From Streptomyces uncialis (GTDB lineage Bacteria; Actinomycetota; Actinomycetes; Streptomycetales; Streptomycetaceae): a stretch of DNA of 64,000 nt. The notes below the pieces were generated by a model, which was not told where the DNA came from, did not search any database, and saw only the letters and a program-made list of their open reading frames with translations. Made by a program: the position numbers and the translations under genes. Shown one piece after another: positions 35,238-43,315 of this stretch. The DNA is taken from NCBI RefSeq assembly GCF_001905345.1, contig NZ_LFBV01000010.1, forward strand, positions 261,955-325,954. Direction: 5' to 3'. The stretch's first letter is position 1, and every line of letters begins with the position of its first letter.

Positions 35238-35555
35238 CGCGTTCCGTAGCTGACCATCAGTCAGACAGTAACAGTACGGATCTCATCACATCAACCAATA
35301 CGGACATATCAAGTTCCCGAATGAACCGCTTTGTGACGCATGCCACGCACCCCGGACACCACGGCTATTCCCACGGCAGCACCCCGGACCGACAGCGGCG
35401 CACGGCAATTCATCGACATATCAACCGGCTGAATTCACGCCGGAGAAGCGGGTTCGACGGGTCCACGATTCACTGTCGGGAATTCCGCCTCCGCCGCTCC
35501 GAACGCCTTGTCCGCCGCACCTCACAGGGCAGGGCCCGAAAGGCAGGGTCAAGGC
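35238..35555. other. 318-bp gap with CTGAC dyad before the surface protein gene
   Basis: CTGACCATCAGTCAG (35250-35264) is a 5-5-5 dyad about 155 bases before the surface protein start. The area 35260-35330 is AT-rich and a weak promoter (TTGATG, 17 bp, TTACTG) can be read leftward. The rest, to the end of the TetR gene at 35556, shows no gene. Confidence 0.4.
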
Positions 35556-36146
35556 TTAACGGTCGGCCCCGGCGTCGAGGCTGCCCAGGATCAGGCCGGT
35601 CAGCGCGGTGACCGCTTCGCCGTCGGTCGCCCGCTCCCCGTTCAGCTCGGCGGCGATCGCCTCGGCCGCACCCAGCACACCGACGCACCGCAGCCGCAGG
35701 GCCTGGGGCGCGAGGCCGGAGTACGGCAGCAGCGCGGCGGCCATCAGGTCCGTGTAGCCGTCGGTCGACTCGCGCTGGACCGCCTCCATCTCCGGGTTCC
35801 CCTTCAGCGCGGCGGAGACGGCGCCGAGCTCCGGCATGTCGGTGGCGCAGGCGAAGTAGGCGGCGCTGATGACGCGGGCGACCTCACCGGCGCTGGGCTC
35901 GGCGTCCCGCAACGCCTGGGTGATCGCGGCCCGGTGGCGGTCGTCGAGCCGTTGGTGGAGCGCGAGCAGCAGGCCGGGGCGGGTGGCGAAGTGGTCGTAG
36001 GCGATCGGCCTGCTCACCCCGGCCTCCTCCGCGAGGGTGACCAGGGTCAGCCCGTCGGCGCCCCGGGTGCGCACGATCACCAAGGCGGTGTCGAGCAGCT
36101 GCTCCCGCCTGGCCTGCTTGGACAGACGGGTCGGTGCGGCGGCCAT
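35556..36146 (-). CDS. TetR-family repressor
   Basis: The 196-aa protein has an N-terminal HTH (RREQLLDTALVIVRTRGADGLTLVTLAEEAGVSRPIAYDHFATRPGLLLALHQRLDD) and a ligand-binding helical domain. ATG 36146 is chosen over 36182 because GAGGGAGGG is just before it. It is divergent from the reductase gene at 36242, with a strong operator between them, so it very probably represses both. Confidence 0.92.
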   Translation of the reverse strand: MAAAPTRLSKQARREQLLDTALVIVRTRGADGLTLVTLAEEAGVSRPIAYDHFATRPGLLLALHQRLDDRHRAAITQALRDAEPSAGEVARVISAAYFACATDMPELGAVSAALKGNPEMEAVQRESTDGYTDLMAAALLPYSGLAPQALRLRCVGVLGAAEAIAAELNGERATDGEAVTALTGLILGSLDAGADR

Positions 36147-36187
36147 GGCCCTCCCTCTCACTCCCTTGCGTTCCCGTCCCAATCTAA

Positions 36188-36216
36188 GCTACAAAACGTA
36201 GGCTACAAAATGTAGC
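36188..36216. promoter_or_regulatory. TetR operator between divergent genes
   Basis: GCTACAAAACGTAG and GCTACAAAATGTAGC follow each other 14 bp apart. Each copy is itself a dyad (CTAC-n5-GTAG). The pair suits two repressor dimers covering the promoters of the TetR gene (36146) and the reductase (36242). Confidence 0.75.
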
Positions 36217-36241
36217 TTCATGGATGTGAGGGGAACCCACA

Positions 36242-37255
36242 GTGGGACAGTCGGAATCGGTACTGATCCTGGGCGGCACGGGCCAGGCGGGAGCGGGGGC
36301 CGCCGCCCTCCTGCGCCAATGGCACCCGGCGCTGCCGCTGACGATCGCGGGTCGTGACCTCGACCGCGCCCAGCGGGTGGCCGACGAACTCGGAGCCGCC
36401 ACGGCCACGACCATCGATCTGCGGCGCGGCGATCTCGGCCTCCCGGCCGACCACCACTACTCGGCGGTGGTCGCCGCGCTCTGGGACGACCGTCTGCACG
36501 GACTGCGCTACGCGCAGCGTCACGGGCTGCCGTACCTCAGCATCTCCAGCGGACTGACGGACATCGCGCCGGAGGTCGTCGCGGGCGCCCAGCGGGCGAA
36601 CGCCGCGCCGATCCTGGTGGCCAGCCACTACTGCGCCGGTACCGTCGTCCTCGCGGCCCTGCACACCGCCCGGCGGTTCGGCCGGGTCGACAGCATCCGG
36701 ATCGGTGCGGTACTGGACGAGACGGACACCGGCGGGCCCGCCGGAATCGCGGATCTGGAGCGGTGGTCCACGGCCACCACGGCGGGACTCGTGCGCCGGG
36801 ACGGCGTCTTCCACTGGATCACCGACCCCGACGCACAGGCGGATGTGCGCGGTACCGACGGCACCGGTCTGCCCGGCCGCAGCATCGCCATCCTCGACGT
36901 ACCGAGCCTCGCCCTCGCGACGGACGCCCCCGACGTCCGCTTCGACTTCGCCGTCGGCGAATCCACGGGCCGGCGCCGCGGTGAACCCGCTTCCTTCGAG
37001 GTCCGGATCGACCTCGAAGGAACGGACCGGGAGGGTGCGCCGATCAGTACGAGCCGCTACCTGGTCCACCCGGCGGGGCAGCGCCCCTTGACCGCGACCG
37101 GCATCGCCCTCGGCGTCGAGCGCTTGCTCGGACTGCGCGGCGAAGCGGTCGCACCGGGCATCCACACCCCCGAGTCGTTGCTCGACCCGGCCTACGCGGT
37201 GCAGCGGCTGGAGGAGACCGGCGCCACCTTCATCGACACGCCTGGAGGCGGCTGA
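36242..37255 (+). CDS. Saccharopine dehydrogenase-like NAD(P)-binding protein
   Basis: The 337-aa protein starts with a Rossmann motif (VLILGGTGQAGAGAAALL) and an SDH-type helix and acid region (LTIAGRDLDRAQRVADELG). The middle reads GLPYLSISSGLTDIAPEVVAGAQRANAAPILVASHYCAGTVVLAALH. The reaction is not known; the family includes reductases and lyases of small metabolites. GTG 36242 follows AGGGGAA. It is likely derepressed when the divergent TetR protein binds its ligand. Confidence 0.85.
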   Translation: MGQSESVLILGGTGQAGAGAAALLRQWHPALPLTIAGRDLDRAQRVADELGAATATTIDLRRGDLGLPADHHYSAVVAALWDDRLHGLRYAQRHGLPYLSISSGLTDIAPEVVAGAQRANAAPILVASHYCAGTVVLAALHTARRFGRVDSIRIGAVLDETDTGGPAGIADLERWSTATTAGLVRRDGVFHWITDPDAQADVRGTDGTGLPGRSIAILDVPSLALATDAPDVRFDFAVGESTGRRRGEPASFEVRIDLEGTDREGAPISTSRYLVHPAGQRPLTATGIALGVERLLGLRGEAVAPGIHTPESLLDPAYAVQRLEETGATFIDTPGGG

Positions 37256-37260
37256 CCCGC

Positions 37261-37366
37261 CCTGGATGTCTCACGGAGCAGCCACCACGGTCATGGCATC
37301 CGGTCGGGAAAGGAGGAGCCGACCTGGGACGTCTCACGGAGCAGCCGCCATGGTCACGGCATCCGG
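37261..37366. repeat. Duplicated 44-45-bp intergenic segment
   Basis: A segment starting CCTGGATGTCTCACGGAGCA (37261) recurs at about 37322 as CCTGGGACGTCTCACGGAGC, ending with GGTCAYGGCATCCGGT in both. It lies between the 3' ends of the reductase and the response regulator gene. It may be a doubled termination or binding region; no strong hairpin was seen. Confidence 0.6.
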
Positions 37367-37399
37367 TGCGGGTCGGCCCGGCCGGGCGGAGGTACGCCG

Positions 37400-38068
37400 T
37401 CAGAGCGTTCCGGGGGTCACCATGCCGGACTCGTAGGCGACGATGACGAGTTGGGCGCGGTCGCGGGCGGCCAGTTTGCCCATGATGCGGCTGACATGGG
37501 TCTTGGCGGTGAGCGGGCTCAGCCCGAGCGAGAGGGCGATCTCCTGATTGGTCAGGCCCCGGGCGACCAGCCCGAGGACCTGGCGTTCGCGTTCGGTCAG
37601 GGTCTCGGGGCCGGGCGACCGCCCCGGGCCCGGGTCCGGGGCGCGCAGGGCGCGGGCGATCAGCCGGGCGGTGGGACCGGGCGACAGCAGGGCCTCGCCC
37701 GCCGCCACGAGCCGTATCGCGTCCAGGAGTTCGGCGGGCCGGGTGTCCTTCACCAGGAAACCGGAGGCACCGGCGCGCAGCGCGTCGATGATGTGCTCGT
37801 CGGTGTCGTACGTGGTGAGCACGAGGACCTTCACCCCCGCGAGGTCCTCGTCGGCGGCGATCAGCCGGGTCGCCTCGATCCCGTCGAGGTCGGGCATCCG
37901 GATGTCCATGACGACCAGGTCGGCCCGTGCGGTGCGGGCCAGGTCGACGGCCTCCCGGCCGGTGCCCGCCTGGCCGACCACCTCCATGTCGCCCGCCGAT
38001 TCCACGAGCATCGCGAAGGCGGCCCGTACCAGCGTCTGGTCGTCGGCGAGCAGCACACGGATCGTCAC
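37400..38068 (-). CDS. NarL/LuxR-family response regulator
   Basis: The 222-aa protein has a receiver domain (acid pocket LLADDQTLVRAAF, phosphoacceptor Asp in LVVMDIRMPDLDG, Lys in FLVKDTRPAELLDA) and a C-terminal LuxR HTH (LTERERQVLGLVARGLTNQEIALSLGLSPLTAKTHVSRIMGKL). It follows the histidine kinase after 46 bp and is the last gene of the MMPL-kinase-regulator operon. Confidence 0.95.
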   Translation of the reverse strand: MTIRVLLADDQTLVRAAFAMLVESAGDMEVVGQAGTGREAVDLARTARADLVVMDIRMPDLDGIEATRLIAADEDLAGVKVLVLTTYDTDEHIIDALRAGASGFLVKDTRPAELLDAIRLVAAGEALLSPGPTARLIARALRAPDPGPGRSPGPETLTERERQVLGLVARGLTNQEIALSLGLSPLTAKTHVSRIMGKLAARDRAQLVIVAYESGMVTPGTL

Positions 38069-38114
38069 GGGGTCCCCCTGGGAGTGTCGTTCGGCGTCGT
38101 ACGCACCGCTTCTC

Positions 38115-39692
38115 TCACGCGGTGGTGGCCTCCCCCGCGCACCACCGACCCTGCCACGGGCGGCCGGGCACCTCTTCGGGGGCGGCGGGTTCGGGCGGCG
38201 CCGCCCCGGCGGGGAACACGGGGGCGAGGGGCAGGACGGCCGCGACGGTGAAGCCGCCGTCCGGGCTGGGACCGGCTTGCAGGGTGCCGCCCACGCTGCG
38301 GGCGCGTTCCCGCATACCGATCAGTCCGAACCCCGGCGGCTGCGCGGGGTCGGCGGGGAGCGCCGCCGGGCCGCCGGGGGTGTGCGACGCCGCCAGGATG
38401 TCCGGGCACGGTACGGAGGTCCGGCCGTGCCCGCTCACGGGGGCGGTGAGCGGTCGCCGGGCCGGGTGGGAACCGGGGGCGCCGTCGTCCGTGACGAGGA
38501 CCTCCAGGAGGCCGTTCGCGGCCCGGACGGTCACGGCCACCGCGACGCCGGTCCCCGCGTGCCGTACGGCGTTGGTGAGGGCCTCCTGGACGATGCGGTA
38601 GACCGCCGCGCCGACCGCCGGGGGCGGTTCCGTGTCGAGGGCGCCGCGTACGGTCAGGGTGACGGCGGCGCCGGTCGCGCGCGCGGACTCCGCGAGGTGG
38701 ACGAGTCCGCCGACACCGGGCAGCGGGCCGCGTGGCTCACCGGGCGCGTCGGCGCGCAGCACTTCGAGGGTGGCGCGCAGTTCCCCGCGCGCGGTGCGGC
38801 AGGTGTCGGCGATGTCGTCGAGGGCGCGGGCGACGGCGGCCCGGTCGAGGCGGTCGGGGTCGGCGGCGAGGACGTGCGCGGCGACGGAGGTCTGCACCCC
38901 GACGAGGGTGATGGTGTGGGCGAGCAGGTCGTGCAGGTCCCGGGCGATCCTCAGCCGTTCCTCCGCGACCCGGCGGCGGGCCTCCTCCTCGCGGGTGCGT
39001 TCCGCGCGTTCCGCGCGTTCGGTGGCGGCGCGGACATTGCGCCGGTGCACCCGTACGTACTCGCCGACGACGAGGACGGCGACCACCCAGCCGGATATCT
39101 GGAGCAGTTCCATGGCCTTGTGGGGACTGACCCTGATCATGATCGACACCGACAGTCCGACGGTGCCGAGCCCCACGTACACGGTCCGCCGGGGGGTGCC
39201 GAGGACGGCCACGGTGTACAGCGCGAGGTAGGTGACCGGGCCGGAGGCCGCGTGATGGTAGTCGAGGGCGTGGTACGGGGCGACGAACGCGACGACCCCG
39301 AGGAACGAACACAGCGGCGCCCGGGTGCGGAAGGCCGCCGGGACATGGGCGGCGAGGAGCAGCGCCCAGCCGAGGGCGTCGAGGCCCCCCTCGGCGTCGC
39401 ACAGCACGGCGACGATCACCGCGGACGCGGCGAAGGCGGCGGCGAGGGCCCGGTCGTCACGCAGACAGCTCCGCCAGACCGGACCCGGGCGGTCGGGTGT
39501 CCCGGCGGCGAGGGCCTGGTCGTCACGCGGGAAGCCCCGCCGGGCCCGGCCGGGCCCGGCGGGCGTCGCGGGGGCGCCGGACCCCTCGGGAGGGCCGTGG
39601 CGGGCCACAGGGGGCGCGTCCGGCGCGCCCTGGGGGGCCAAGTCGGCTCGTGCGGCGGTGCGGTGGGATTCCACGGGGCCATCCTGCGGCAT
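38115..39692 (-). CDS. Sensor histidine kinase, HisKA_3/NarX type
   Basis: The 525-aa kinase has a Pro/Ala-rich N-terminus and four to six membrane helices (residues about 80-215, LAAAFAASAVIVAVLC through GWVVAVLVVGEYV). A dimerisation helix follows with the phospho-His in ERLRIARDLHDLLAHTITLVGVQ, then an ATPase domain (VYRIVQEALTNAVRHAG, VLVTDDG, GFGLIGMRERARSVGGTLQ). An insert near residues 420-465 separates the N and G boxes and is longer than usual. There is no large external domain, so it probably senses the membrane. It follows the MMPL gene by 37 bp. Confidence 0.93.
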   Translation of the reverse strand: MPQDGPVESHRTAARADLAPQGAPDAPPVARHGPPEGSGAPATPAGPGRARRGFPRDDQALAAGTPDRPGPVWRSCLRDDRALAAAFAASAVIVAVLCDAEGGLDALGWALLLAAHVPAAFRTRAPLCSFLGVVAFVAPYHALDYHHAASGPVTYLALYTVAVLGTPRRTVYVGLGTVGLSVSIMIRVSPHKAMELLQISGWVVAVLVVGEYVRVHRRNVRAATERAERAERTREEEARRRVAEERLRIARDLHDLLAHTITLVGVQTSVAAHVLAADPDRLDRAAVARALDDIADTCRTARGELRATLEVLRADAPGEPRGPLPGVGGLVHLAESARATGAAVTLTVRGALDTEPPPAVGAAVYRIVQEALTNAVRHAGTGVAVAVTVRAANGLLEVLVTDDGAPGSHPARRPLTAPVSGHGRTSVPCPDILAASHTPGGPAALPADPAQPPGFGLIGMRERARSVGGTLQAGPSPDGGFTVAAVLPLAPVFPAGAAPPEPAAPEEVPGRPWQGRWCAGEATTA

Positions 39693-39729
39693 GAGGGCGC
39701 CCCTCCGGGAGGGAGGGGCGCCCGCGGGT

Positions 39730-41871
39730 TCACGGAACGGGGACGGGTTCCTCTGCGGGGCGGTCGGGCACGGGCACCGGCGCGCGCTTGGACAGCGGGC
39801 CGGGCCACCACACCTTGCGGCCGAGGGCGACGCTGGCGCTGGTCACCAGATACGTCCGCACCAGGAAGGTGTCGAGGAGGACACCGACCGCGACGACGAA
39901 CCCGAGCTGTACGAGCATCACCATCGGGAGGTTGAGCAGCACCCCGAAGGTGGCCGCGAGGACGAGTCCCGCCGACGCGATCACGGCGCCGGTGCTGCGC
40001 AGCGCGCTGAGCGCGGCCGGGCCCGGTTCGGCGCCCGCCAGGGACTCCTCGCGCATCCGGTGCATCAGGAAGATGCCGTAGTCGACGCCGAGGGCGACCA
40101 GGAACACGAACGACAGCAGCGGGAGTCCGGGGTCCATGCCCTCGAAGCCGAACAGCGGGCCGAAGACGAGGCCCCCGATACCCAGCGAGGCGCCCCACAC
40201 CGCGACCACCGCGGCGATGAGCAGCAGCGGCGCGACCAGACTGCGCAGCAGCAGGATCAGGATCAGCAGCACCAGGACGAGCACGAGCGGGATGACGAGC
40301 GTGGTGTCCCGGGAGTGGGTCTTCTCCAGGTCGATCTGCTGCGCGCTCGGACCGCCCACGTACGAGTCGTCGAGGGCGGAGCGCAGTTCCCCGATCGTCC
40401 TGGTCTCGGCGGCCGACTCCGGCTTCGCGGAGGCGATGACGGACAGCTCCGTCCAGCCGTCGGCGCTGCGTCCGCGTGCGACGGCCTCCACGCCCGGGAC
40501 CCGTTCGGCGGTGGTGAGGGTCACGGCCGCGCGGCCGGTGGGGGTGATCACGGTGATCGGCTGGGAACCGCGGTCGGGGAACGCCTCGCCGAGGGTCTCC
40601 AGCGCGGCGATCGACTCGGGCTTGTCGGTGAAGGAGTCCTCCTGCTTGAGGGTGCCCGGCATGGCGAACACCCCGAGCGCCAGTGCCCCGAGGACCGCGG
40701 CGCCCCCGATCAGCGCCCGGTACGGGTAGCGGCCGGCGGAGCTGCCCATCGCCGCGAACAGCGACCTGCGCGCCTTCGGTTCGCTGCCGTACGCGGGTAT
40801 CAGCGGCCAGAACACCCGGCGGCCGAACAGCAGCAGCAGGGCGGGCAGCAGGGTCACCATCGCGAGCAGCGCGCACAGCACCCCGAGGGCGCCGAGCGGG
40901 CCCATCCCGCTGCTGCTGTTGAGGTCCGCCACGAGCAGCGACAGCAGACCGACGGCGACCGTGCCGGACGAGGCGATGACGGCGGGCCCGCAGCCGCGCA
41001 GGGCGGCGGCCATCGCGTCGTACGGGCGCTCCACGCGGCGCAGTTCCTCGCGGTAGCGGGCCACCAGCAGCAGGGCGTAGTCGGTGCCGACACCGAAGAC
41101 GAGGACGGTCATGATCGACGCGCTCTGCGTGGTGACCGGGGTGTCGAAGAGCCGGTTCAGGCCGTAGGCGCCCGCCCGGGCCAGCACCTCGGCCATACCG
41201 GCGCTGATCAGCGGGATCAGCAGCAGGAACGGGCTGCGGTAGATGACGATGAGCATCAGCGCGACGACACCGACGGTGGTGAGGAACAGCGGGCCGCCGA
41301 GCGAGCCGTACACCTCTTCGGCGTCGAACTGGATGGCGCCGGAGCCGCCGACCTCGACTCCGAGGCCGTCGGTACCGGTCGCGGTGGCCCGGACGTCCTT
41401 GACGAACGCGGCCCGGGCCTCCTCGTCCTGGCCCGGGGCGTTCGTCGCCACCGGGTACATCAGGGTGGCGCCGTCCTCCGACGGGATGCCCTCGGGGGTG
41501 GCGGCGAGTTCATGGGCCGCGCCGATCTCCCGTACCTGGTCCTCGGCGGTGGTGCGGTCGGCGGCCGTCAGCCCGCCGTCGCGGTGGTAGACGAGGACCA
41601 GTTCGGTGGTCTCGCCGCCCGGCAGGCTGTCCTGGATCTTCGCGACCTGCGTGCTGTCCGCGCCGGCGGGAAGGTAGTCGACCGCGCGGTCCTGCTGGAC
41701 GTCACCGAGTTTCCCCGCGAAGGGGACGACGAGGGCCAGCAGCACGACCCAGAGGCCGAGGACGGCCCAGGGAACGGCGGTTCTCCGGGACCTCCCGGGC
41801 TTCCGGGGCCGCGGGGTGTTCCGGGGCTCGGGGTGGGTGGTGGATGTCGTTGTCGTCACGTGTTCCAGCAT
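39730..41871 (-). CDS. MMPL-family membrane transporter
   Basis: The 713-aa RND-type transporter has a first helix (VPWAVLGLWVVLLALVVPFAG), an external loop domain, five helices, a second loop domain (residues about 395-510) and a last bundle of helices. Conserved stretches include VFGVGTDYALLLVARYREELRR and its repeat VALGVDYGIFLMHRMREESL, which hold the Asp residues of the proton path. It probably exports a lipid or secondary metabolite. It is first in an operon with the kinase and regulator, which may sense the same compound or membrane state. ATG 41871 or GTG 41859 could start it. Confidence 0.93.
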   Translation of the reverse strand: MLEHVTTTTSTTHPEPRNTPRPRKPGRSRRTAVPWAVLGLWVVLLALVVPFAGKLGDVQQDRAVDYLPAGADSTQVAKIQDSLPGGETTELVLVYHRDGGLTAADRTTAEDQVREIGAAHELAATPEGIPSEDGATLMYPVATNAPGQDEEARAAFVKDVRATATGTDGLGVEVGGSGAIQFDAEEVYGSLGGPLFLTTVGVVALMLIVIYRSPFLLLIPLISAGMAEVLARAGAYGLNRLFDTPVTTQSASIMTVLVFGVGTDYALLLVARYREELRRVERPYDAMAAALRGCGPAVIASSGTVAVGLLSLLVADLNSSSGMGPLGALGVLCALLAMVTLLPALLLLFGRRVFWPLIPAYGSEPKARRSLFAAMGSSAGRYPYRALIGGAAVLGALALGVFAMPGTLKQEDSFTDKPESIAALETLGEAFPDRGSQPITVITPTGRAAVTLTTAERVPGVEAVARGRSADGWTELSVIASAKPESAAETRTIGELRSALDDSYVGGPSAQQIDLEKTHSRDTTLVIPLVLVLVLLILILLLRSLVAPLLLIAAVVAVWGASLGIGGLVFGPLFGFEGMDPGLPLLSFVFLVALGVDYGIFLMHRMREESLAGAEPGPAALSALRSTGAVIASAGLVLAATFGVLLNLPMVMLVQLGFVVAVGVLLDTFLVRTYLVTSASVALGRKVWWPGPLSKRAPVPVPDRPAEEPVPVP

Positions 41872-42051
41872 TCCGCCACGGCACGGGGCTTCCGTCGGAC
41901 CCGGGTGCGAGCTTCCGGCTACGTCCCAGGGAGCGAACCGGTGCCCGCTACTCCCCGGGGAGTAGGTCCCCGTCCCCGTCGTCCTCGCTTGCGCTTTCCA
42001 GGTCTGTCCGGCTGGGGGTACTTCGTTCCTGTGCCGTCACTCGGTGGTTTC

Positions 42052-42343
42052 GCGCAGTTCCCCGCGCCCCTTTGGGGCGCATCCGGCTTGTTCTTCGGGT
42101 CGGTGCCGGTCGGGATTCTCCGTCCTCGATCCGACACGCTCGGTACGACGTCCAGCGGAGCTACTGAAGAGCATCGGAGTCTGCGAGCAGAGATTCCCGC
42201 CCACCCCCTCCCGCAGCCGAGCGACTGCGGGAGGAGAGGGGTGCCCCTTCAGGGGCGCGGGGAACTGCGCAAAAGACGAGGACGGACCCGCACCCGAAGA
42301 GCGACCGTAAGGGGGCAGCATCCAGGGGCGCGGGGAACTGCGC
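42052..42343. repeat. Cluster 1 of the AGGGGCGCGGGGAACTGCGC repeat (3 copies)
   Basis: The 20-bp element AGGGGCGCGGGGAACTGCGC occurs at 42251-42270 and 42324-42343 on the plus strand and at 42052-42071 on the minus strand. The two plus copies frame a 53-bp spacer containing GAGCGACCGTAAGGGGGCAG that recurs in clusters 2 and 3. The gap 41872-42427 between the MMPL start and the TerB-like gene end holds no gene. Confidence 0.85.
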
Positions 42344-42427
42344 ACCCACGAACAACCTGTGCGGGAACAAGCGCGCCCACCCGGACAGACCTCGGGGCGG
42401 CAAGCGAGGGCGACCCGGGGGAAACCC

Positions 42428-43150
42428 TCAGGAGGGTGTGGGACGGGCCGACTTCAGGAGGCGGGTGACATCCTCCGTGGTGAGCGTGAGGGCACAACCG
42501 ACAGTGGTCAACGTGTCCCGCTCGGCGGGCGTATAGGCCCCGTCGGCGAGCGCGATCCGCGCCCCTTGGAGCAGCAGCGCCTCCCGCCCCGCGGGAGCCA
42601 GATGAGGCGCGAGCGGTTCGAGCGCCTCACGGAGCTCGACGGTGAGCCCCGAGGCCCCCGCCCCCGACCCCGCGAAGAACCCGGGCAACCGCCCGGGCTC
42701 CGCGCACAACGCCTCGACGAGCGTCACGAGCTGCTCCCCGTCGCAGTCCCGGTACCCCGCGTCCCGGACGACGGCCAGCGCCGCGTCCACGGCCGCCCGG
42801 GCCCCCGTACCCCCCGCGGCCAGCACCGCGAGCGCCACCGTGTGCACCGCGTCCCGCAGCATCGCGGAGAACCGCTGCGAGGTCGGATGGTCGAGCGCGT
42901 CCGTACCGAACCGCTCCTGGCAGCTGACGCACTCGACGACGGGCGCGGCGGCCCCCCGGGGCACCAGCGGCAGCCCGAGCACGGTGAACCTGCGCCGTCC
43001 GGTGCGCCGCTGGTAGTTGCGGTCGCCGCCGCATCCGGGGCAGTAGAACTCGCCGTCGGACACGGTCGTCCACACGGTCCGGACGCCCATGAGGCGGGAC
43101 CGGCGGGCACCGCGGACGGCACGGCCGTACCGTCCCCTGCTTGGCAGCAC
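42428..43150 (-). CDS. TerB-like protein with N-terminal zinc ribbon
   Basis: The 240-aa protein has a zinc-ribbon head (YCPGCGGDRNYQ, then VVECVSCQERFG; two CxxC pairs) and a helical TerB-like domain (MLRDAVHTVALAVLAAGGTGARAAVDAALAVVRDAGYRD, then VELREALEPLAPHLAPAGREALLLQGARIALADGAYTPAERDTLTTVG). TerB domains bind metal and occur in stress or membrane-linked complexes; no tellurite operon is present. GTG 43150 has GGAGG 6 bases upstream. Confidence 0.85.
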   Translation of the reverse strand: MLPSRGRYGRAVRGARRSRLMGVRTVWTTVSDGEFYCPGCGGDRNYQRRTGRRRFTVLGLPLVPRGAAAPVVECVSCQERFGTDALDHPTSQRFSAMLRDAVHTVALAVLAAGGTGARAAVDAALAVVRDAGYRDCDGEQLVTLVEALCAEPGRLPGFFAGSGAGASGLTVELREALEPLAPHLAPAGREALLLQGARIALADGAYTPAERDTLTTVGCALTLTTEDVTRLLKSARPTPS

Positions 43151-43315
43151 CTCGCACCTCCGTAACGCCCCGGCAACATCGCCGTGTTGGCGTGATGTTA
43201 GCCACATGAGGCGGGCGGCGTCAGTACCCCTGGTGTGAAGGTGGCCGGGAGACGCCCCGGCACCGGGTGCCACTGGGGCGTCCGGTGCCGGGGGAACCGC
43301 AGGTGACGGGGGTCG

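Noticed and set aside
39325..42468. 1047-aa open frame opposite the kinase and MMPL genes
   Set aside because: Antisense artefact of GC-rich codons over two clearly coding genes; low-complexity Gln/Glu/Arg composition.
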